A stretch of 64,000 bases of DNA from Microbispora hainanensis. Its GTDB lineage: Bacteria; Actinomycetota; Actinomycetes; Streptosporangiales; Streptosporangiaceae. Below, one piece after another: positions 60,293 to 64,000 of this stretch (the stretch's first letter is position 1; the number at the start of each line of letters is the position of its first letter). A model generated the notes under the pieces. That model searched no databases. It was not told where the DNA came from and was given only the letters and a program-made list of their open reading frames with translations. A program made the translations under genes and the position numbers. The DNA is taken from positions 7,316,001 to 7,380,000 of the forward strand of contig NZ_CP108086.1 of assembly GCF_036186745.1 (NCBI RefSeq), read 5' to 3'.

Positions 60293-61504
60293 GTGGAGAC
60301 GGTGAAGGTGGGAATCGCCGGTCTGGGCGTCGCCGCGCAGGTCGTCTACCTGCCCCTGCTGGCACGGCGGCGCGACCTGTTCCGGGTCGCGGCCGTGTGC
60401 GACCTCGACCGCGGGCACGCGGAGACGATCGGCAGGGAGGCGGGCGTCCCGGCGTACGACGACCCGCTGGCGATGCTCGACAGGGGCGGGTTCGACGCGC
60501 TGATCGTGCTCACCCCCGGCTCCCACGGGCTGCTGGTGCGGGCCGCCCTCGAACGCGGCCTGTGGGTGCTGTGCGAGAAGCCCCTCGCCTACAGCCGGGC
60601 CGAGCTGAGCGGCTTTTCCGGCGAACGGCTGATGGCCGGTTACATGAAGCAGTACGACCCCGCCTCCCAGCGGCTGCTCGAAGCGCTGCACGAGGCCGGC
60701 GGGCCGCAGGTCGTCCGCCACCTGGACGCCACCGTGCTGCACCCGTCGGAGGAGTCGCAGCTGCTGTTCGCCCGGGTGCGGCCCGGCCATCCCGCGCCCG
60801 AACGGCTGGCCCCCTACGCGGAGGCCGACGAGCGGGCGCTGACCGCCGCGCTCGGCACCTCGTCGGAGCGGCTGCGGCGGCTGTACGCCGAGGTGCTGCT
60901 CAGCAGCGTGTGCCATGAACTGTCGCTCATGCGGCTGTTCACCGGCTCACCCGACACGGTGGACCACGTGGCCGTGTGGCCGGTGGAGGCGTTCCCGCCG
61001 TCCCTGGAGGTGAGCGGCACGCTCGGCGGCGAATGCTCCGGCAGGTACGGCATCCGGTGGCACTACCTGCCGAGCTACCCCGCCTACCACGAGACCATGG
61101 CGCTGCACCACGAGCACGGGTCGATGGAGCTGCGCTTCCCTTCTCCGTACCTGCTGAACACGCCCACCCGGCTGACCATCACCTGCCGGGTCGGCACCAC
61201 CGAGCGGACGGTCGTCAACGAGGACGTCGCCGAGGCCTTCGAACGCCAGCTGCGCGCCTTCTACCGCTTCGTCACCCTGGAGGAACCGCCGCTCACCGGA
61301 CTCGACGGCGCTTTGGAAGATATCGTCACGGCGCAGCGGATCGTGCACCGGTACGCGCGGTGGGCGGGCATCCCCATCGGCGGGGAGTGCGCCCAGGAGG
61401 TCACCGGCGCCCCGCGGGAGGCGACCGCCGGGGCCGTCAGCAGCGACGCCGAGGAGGGCGGGAGTGGAGCCAGCGGTCACGCCAAGGCGAGCCTCAGCAG
61501 ATAG
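60293..61504 (+). CDS. Gfo/Idh/MocA-family oxidoreductase
   Basis: 403 residues from GTG 60293. Rossmann VKVGIAGLGVAAQVVYLPLL, ALIVLTPGSHGLLVRAALER, and the family hallmark GLWVLCEKPLAYS (EKP). C-terminal alpha/beta domain with LLSSVCHELSLMRLFTGSPD, containing the His found near the active site. The family oxidises hydroxyl groups of sugars or inositols with NAD(P). The C-terminal ~45 residues are low-complexity. Overlaps the next gene by 41 bp. Confidence 0.87.
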   Translation: METVKVGIAGLGVAAQVVYLPLLARRRDLFRVAAVCDLDRGHAETIGREAGVPAYDDPLAMLDRGGFDALIVLTPGSHGLLVRAALERGLWVLCEKPLAYSRAELSGFSGERLMAGYMKQYDPASQRLLEALHEAGGPQVVRHLDATVLHPSEESQLLFARVRPGHPAPERLAPYAEADERALTAALGTSSERLRRLYAEVLLSSVCHELSLMRLFTGSPDTVDHVAVWPVEAFPPSLEVSGTLGGECSGRYGIRWHYLPSYPAYHETMALHHEHGSMELRFPSPYLLNTPTRLTITCRVGTTERTVVNEDVAEAFERQLRAFYRFVTLEEPPLTGLDGALEDIVTAQRIVHRYARWAGIPIGGECAQEVTGAPREATAGAVSSDAEEGGSGASGHAKASLSR

Positions 61505-64000
61505 CGACAGGATCGTGGTGGTCCCGCACACCCACTGGGACCGGGAGTGGTATCTGCCCTTCCAGCGGTTCCGGGTCGGGCTGGTGCGGGTGCTCGACGA
61601 GGTCCTCGACGCCATGGCCGCCGACCCCGCCTACCGGTTCACGATGGACGGCCAGCTCGCGGCGATCGAGGACTACCTGGAGATCCGGCCCGCCCGGCGC
61701 GGCGACGTCGCCCGCTTCGTCGCCGAGGGACGGCTGGCCGTGGGGCCCTGGCTGATCCTCGCCGACGAGTTCCTGTGCTCCGGCGAGACGCTGCTGCGCA
61801 ACCTGGAGTACGGCATGCGGGGCGCCGCCGCGCTCGGCGGCGCCATGCCCGTGGGTTATCTGCCCGACCAGTTCGGCCACTGCGCCCAGATGCCGCAGAT
61901 GCTGGCGCTGGCGGGGCTGCGCCGGGCGTGCCTGTGGCGCGGCGTGCCCGCGCACGTGGACCGCGACGTGTTCGACTGGACCGGCGCGGACGGCACCACG
62001 GTGAGGACCACGTATCTGCCCGGCGGCTATGGCAACGCCTTCGGCCTGTTCACCGGCCCGGCCGAGGAGATGCCCGACCGCGTGGCGGCCTTCGTCTCGA
62101 CGGCGGAGGGCTGGTCGTCCGGCCGCACCCTGCTCGCGATGTACGGCGCGGACCACTCGGCCCCGGCCCGCGAGGTCACCGCGTCCGGGCTCCGCGTCGC
62201 CACCCTCGCCGAGGCCCTGGCCGGAGATTCGGCCGGCGTTCCTGACGGCGTTCCTGACGGCGTTCCAGCAGGTGGGGAGGTGCCGCGGGTCGTGGGCGAG
62301 TTGCGCTCGCACGCGCGGGCCAACATCCTGCCCGGCGTGATCTCGGCCCGGGTGCCGATCAAGCAGGCCATGGCGCGGGCCGAGCGGGTGCTCACCCGCT
62401 ACGCGGAACCGCTGTCGGCGCTGTGGCTCCCCGGCGACTCCGCCTGCGGACGCCTCATCGACATGGCCTGGCGGTCGGTGATCGCCTGCAGCGGGCACGA
62501 CTCCGTCACGGGGTGCGGCTCGGACGAGACCGCCCAGCAGGTCGCCGCGCGGATCGCCGAGGCCGGGCAGACCGCCCAGGCGGTCGTGGATTTGGTCGCG
62601 GCGTCCCTCGCCGAGGCCGCGCCCAAGGGCGCGCTCGTGGTCGTCAACCCGTCCCCGTTCGAACGGACCGGCCTGGTGCTCGCCGACCTGCCGGAGGACC
62701 GCGCGTCCCTGGTGGACGCCTCGGGCCTGCCCGTCCCCGCGCAGCGGCTCGAACACGCCGCCACGCTGCTCGACGAGACCGTCATGGACGACCTCTCCCG
62801 GCTCCTCGGGCGCGTCCACGAGCGGGAGCTGTACGGCCACGAGATCGTCTCCTGGCACGCCGGGGACGGCGTGTTCACCGTCACCGTGAGCCGGCACGCC
62901 TCCGGCGCGTACGCCTACGAGGACCTGCGCGGGGCCGTCGTGTCGGCCGGTCCGGGGCCGTGGATCGTCCGCACGGTGGCCGAGCCCGTGGTCACCGTGG
63001 CGGCGCTGGTCACCGTGCCGCCGCTCGGCCGTGCCGTCCTCACCGCCCGTCCGCCCGAGCCCCGGCCGCCCGCCCCGGTCCCGTACGCCCTGCGTACGGA
63101 CGCGTACGGGTTCGAGCCGGTGCTGGACAACGGGCTGCTGCGGGTGCGCGTGGCCGACGACGGGACGCTCTCGCTGCGCGGCGCGGACGGCACCGAGGTC
63201 CACGGCGTCGGGCGGATCGTCCACGGCGGGGACGCCGGGGACACCTACAACCACGCGCCCCCGCCGCACGACCGGCTCACCGACCGGCCCTCCCGCGTCG
63301 ACGTCGAGGAGATCTGCTCGGGCCCGCTGACCGGCGCGTACGAGATCACTCGGGTGTACGACTGGCCGACCGGCCTCGGCGGCGACACCGACGGCTCCGA
63401 GACCGTGCCCACGGCCGTCACGACCCGGGTGGAGCTCAGGGCGGGCGAGCCGTTCGCACGGTGCGAGATCACCATGGACGTGCGCTGCCGCGACCACCGC
63501 GTCCGCTGGCACGCACCGCTGCCCCGCGCGGCGGACGGGTCGTACGCCGAGGGACAGTTCGCCGTGGTGCGGCGCGGCCTGATGGCCGAAGGCGGGGGCG
63601 GCGAGCGGCCGATCCCGACCTTCCCCGCCGAGTCGTTCGCCGCCGCCGGGGGCCTGGCCGTGCTCCTCGACCACGTCACCGAGTATGAGATCGTCACGGA
63701 CGAGAAAAGCGGGGGCGAGATCGGCAGGCATGAAGCCGGCGGGGACGGGGCCGAGCTGGCGCTGACGCTCGTGCGGTCTGTCGGCTACCTTTCCAGGAAC
63801 CGCAACCCCTACCGCGACGAGCCCGCCGGGCCCGAGGTGCCCACCCCGGCCGCCCAGTGCCAGGGGCCGCTGACCGTGCGCTTCGCCGTCCTGCCGTACG
63901 CGGGAGAGTGGCACGAGGCCGGGCTGCCGAGGCTCGCCGAGGAGTTCCGCCACGACCTGCTCGCCGTACCAGGCGCCGCCCCCGCCGAGCAGACAGACGC
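61464..64000 (+). CDS. GH38 alpha-mannosidase, C-terminus beyond window
   Basis: At least 845 residues, open at the window end. Start GTG 61464 with GAGGAGGGCGGGA; it overlaps the previous gene by 41 bp. GH38 motifs: IVVVPHTHWDREWYLPFQRF, WLILADEFLCSGETLLRNLE, VGYLPDQFGHCAQMPQMLAL (Asp as nucleophile region), YGADHSAPAREV, VIACSGHDSVTGCGSDETAQ (HD metal site region), followed by beta-sandwich domains. No signal peptide, so cytoplasmic after uptake. Retaining, zinc-dependent; linkage not predictable. Confidence 0.92.
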   Translation, partial: MEPAVTPRRASADSDRIVVVPHTHWDREWYLPFQRFRVGLVRVLDEVLDAMAADPAYRFTMDGQLAAIEDYLEIRPARRGDVARFVAEGRLAVGPWLILADEFLCSGETLLRNLEYGMRGAAALGGAMPVGYLPDQFGHCAQMPQMLALAGLRRACLWRGVPAHVDRDVFDWTGADGTTVRTTYLPGGYGNAFGLFTGPAEEMPDRVAAFVSTAEGWSSGRTLLAMYGADHSAPAREVTASGLRVATLAEALAGDSAGVPDGVPDGVPAGGEVPRVVGELRSHARANILPGVISARVPIKQAMARAERVLTRYAEPLSALWLPGDSACGRLIDMAWRSVIACSGHDSVTGCGSDETAQQVAARIAEAGQTAQAVVDLVAASLAEAAPKGALVVVNPSPFERTGLVLADLPEDRASLVDASGLPVPAQRLEHAATLLDETVMDDLSRLLGRVHERELYGHEIVSWHAGDGVFTVTVSRHASGAYAYEDLRGAVVSAGPGPWIVRTVAEPVVTVAALVTVPPLGRAVLTARPPEPRPPAPVPYALRTDAYGFEPVLDNGLLRVRVADDGTLSLRGADGTEVHGVGRIVHGGDAGDTYNHAPPPHDRLTDRPSRVDVEEICSGPLTGAYEITRVYDWPTGLGGDTDGSETVPTAVTTRVELRAGEPFARCEITMDVRCRDHRVRWHAPLPRAADGSYAEGQFAVVRRGLMAEGGGGERPIPTFPAESFAAAGGLAVLLDHVTEYEIVTDEKSGGEIGRHEAGGDGAELALTLVRSVGYLSRNRNPYRDEPAGPEVPTPAAQCQGPLTVRFAVLPYAGEWHEAGLPRLAEEFRHDLLAVPGAAPAEQTD

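Noticed and set aside
61494-63953. An 819-codon minus-strand frame
   Set aside because: It is antisense to the GH38 mannosidase, whose motifs are clear on the plus strand; its composition is low-complexity.

Overview
The window is very GC-rich, densely packed bacterial chromosome. It carries a 20S proteasome (prcB, prcA), the Pup ligase gene pafA, pafB-pafC, a separate ppm and lnt pair, Rv1733c- and Acg-type proteins, a DUF574 methyltransferase and a Streptomyces-like chitosan system. This combination points to an actinomycete, most likely of the order Streptosporangiales (Nonomuraea/Streptosporangium type); genus-level placement is inference. No rRNA, tRNA, CRISPR array, phage or insertion sequence was seen.

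Layout. 1-4.3 kb: the N-terminal part of a peptide ABC substrate-binding protein, a LuxR regulator, a DUF4253 protein and a DUF574 methyltransferase. 4.3-11.3 kb: a stress/dormancy-like block (lactonase, universal stress protein, small secreted protein, Rv1733c-like membrane protein, Acg-type nitroreductase, two divergent CBS+BON proteins) with similar GGGACYTTCGGCC sequences in three intergenic regions. 11.4-17.2 kb: a collagen-like secreted protein, a PRC-barrel protein, FxsA, and translationally coupled ppm and lnt. 17.6-19.9 kb: a HelD-type helicase. 20.0-26.8 kb: a chitosan-oligosaccharide uptake operon matching csnR-csnK of Streptomyces (ROK repressor, ABC transporter without ATPase, GH4 enzyme, sugar kinase). 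26.7-32.3 kb: Lrp/AsnC regulator, TPR protein, M24 peptidase, SpoIIE-type phosphatase, 5'-3' exonuclease. 32.3-36.7 kb: a patchy accessory segment with a MocR remnant, a compact run of BKACE fragment, MFS transporter, ferredoxin and Nramp transporter, and an unusually AT-rich gap. 36.7-47.1 kb: CGNR regulator, RNB ribonuclease, then a minus-strand operon pafB-pafC-small membrane protein-tatA-tatC-dagK-helY with a divergent DUF3866 gene. 47.1-49.3 kb: DUF3291 protein, a Cys-rich winged-helix regulator and a secreted GH46 chitosanase. 49.3-54.5 kb: FKBP lipoprotein, pafA, a lipoprotein, prcA and prcB. 54.7-64 kb: a seven-gene operon for an unidentified alpha-mannoside: complete ABC transporter with its own ATPase, PHP/CehA-McbA metallohydrolase, Gfo/Idh/MocA oxidoreductase and GH38 alpha-mannosidase (cut by the window end).

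Main connection: the perfect 19-bp palindrome in front of csnR (20047-20065) recurs with one change (48274-48292) in front of the chitosanase gene 28 kb away. Each copy sits at or just after a TTGACG-17-bp promoter-like sequence. This ties extracellular chitosan cleavage to oligosaccharide uptake under one ROK repressor. The mannosidase operon is the least familiar module. It begins directly upstream of prcB, where pup and dop would be expected in the usual actinobacterial order.
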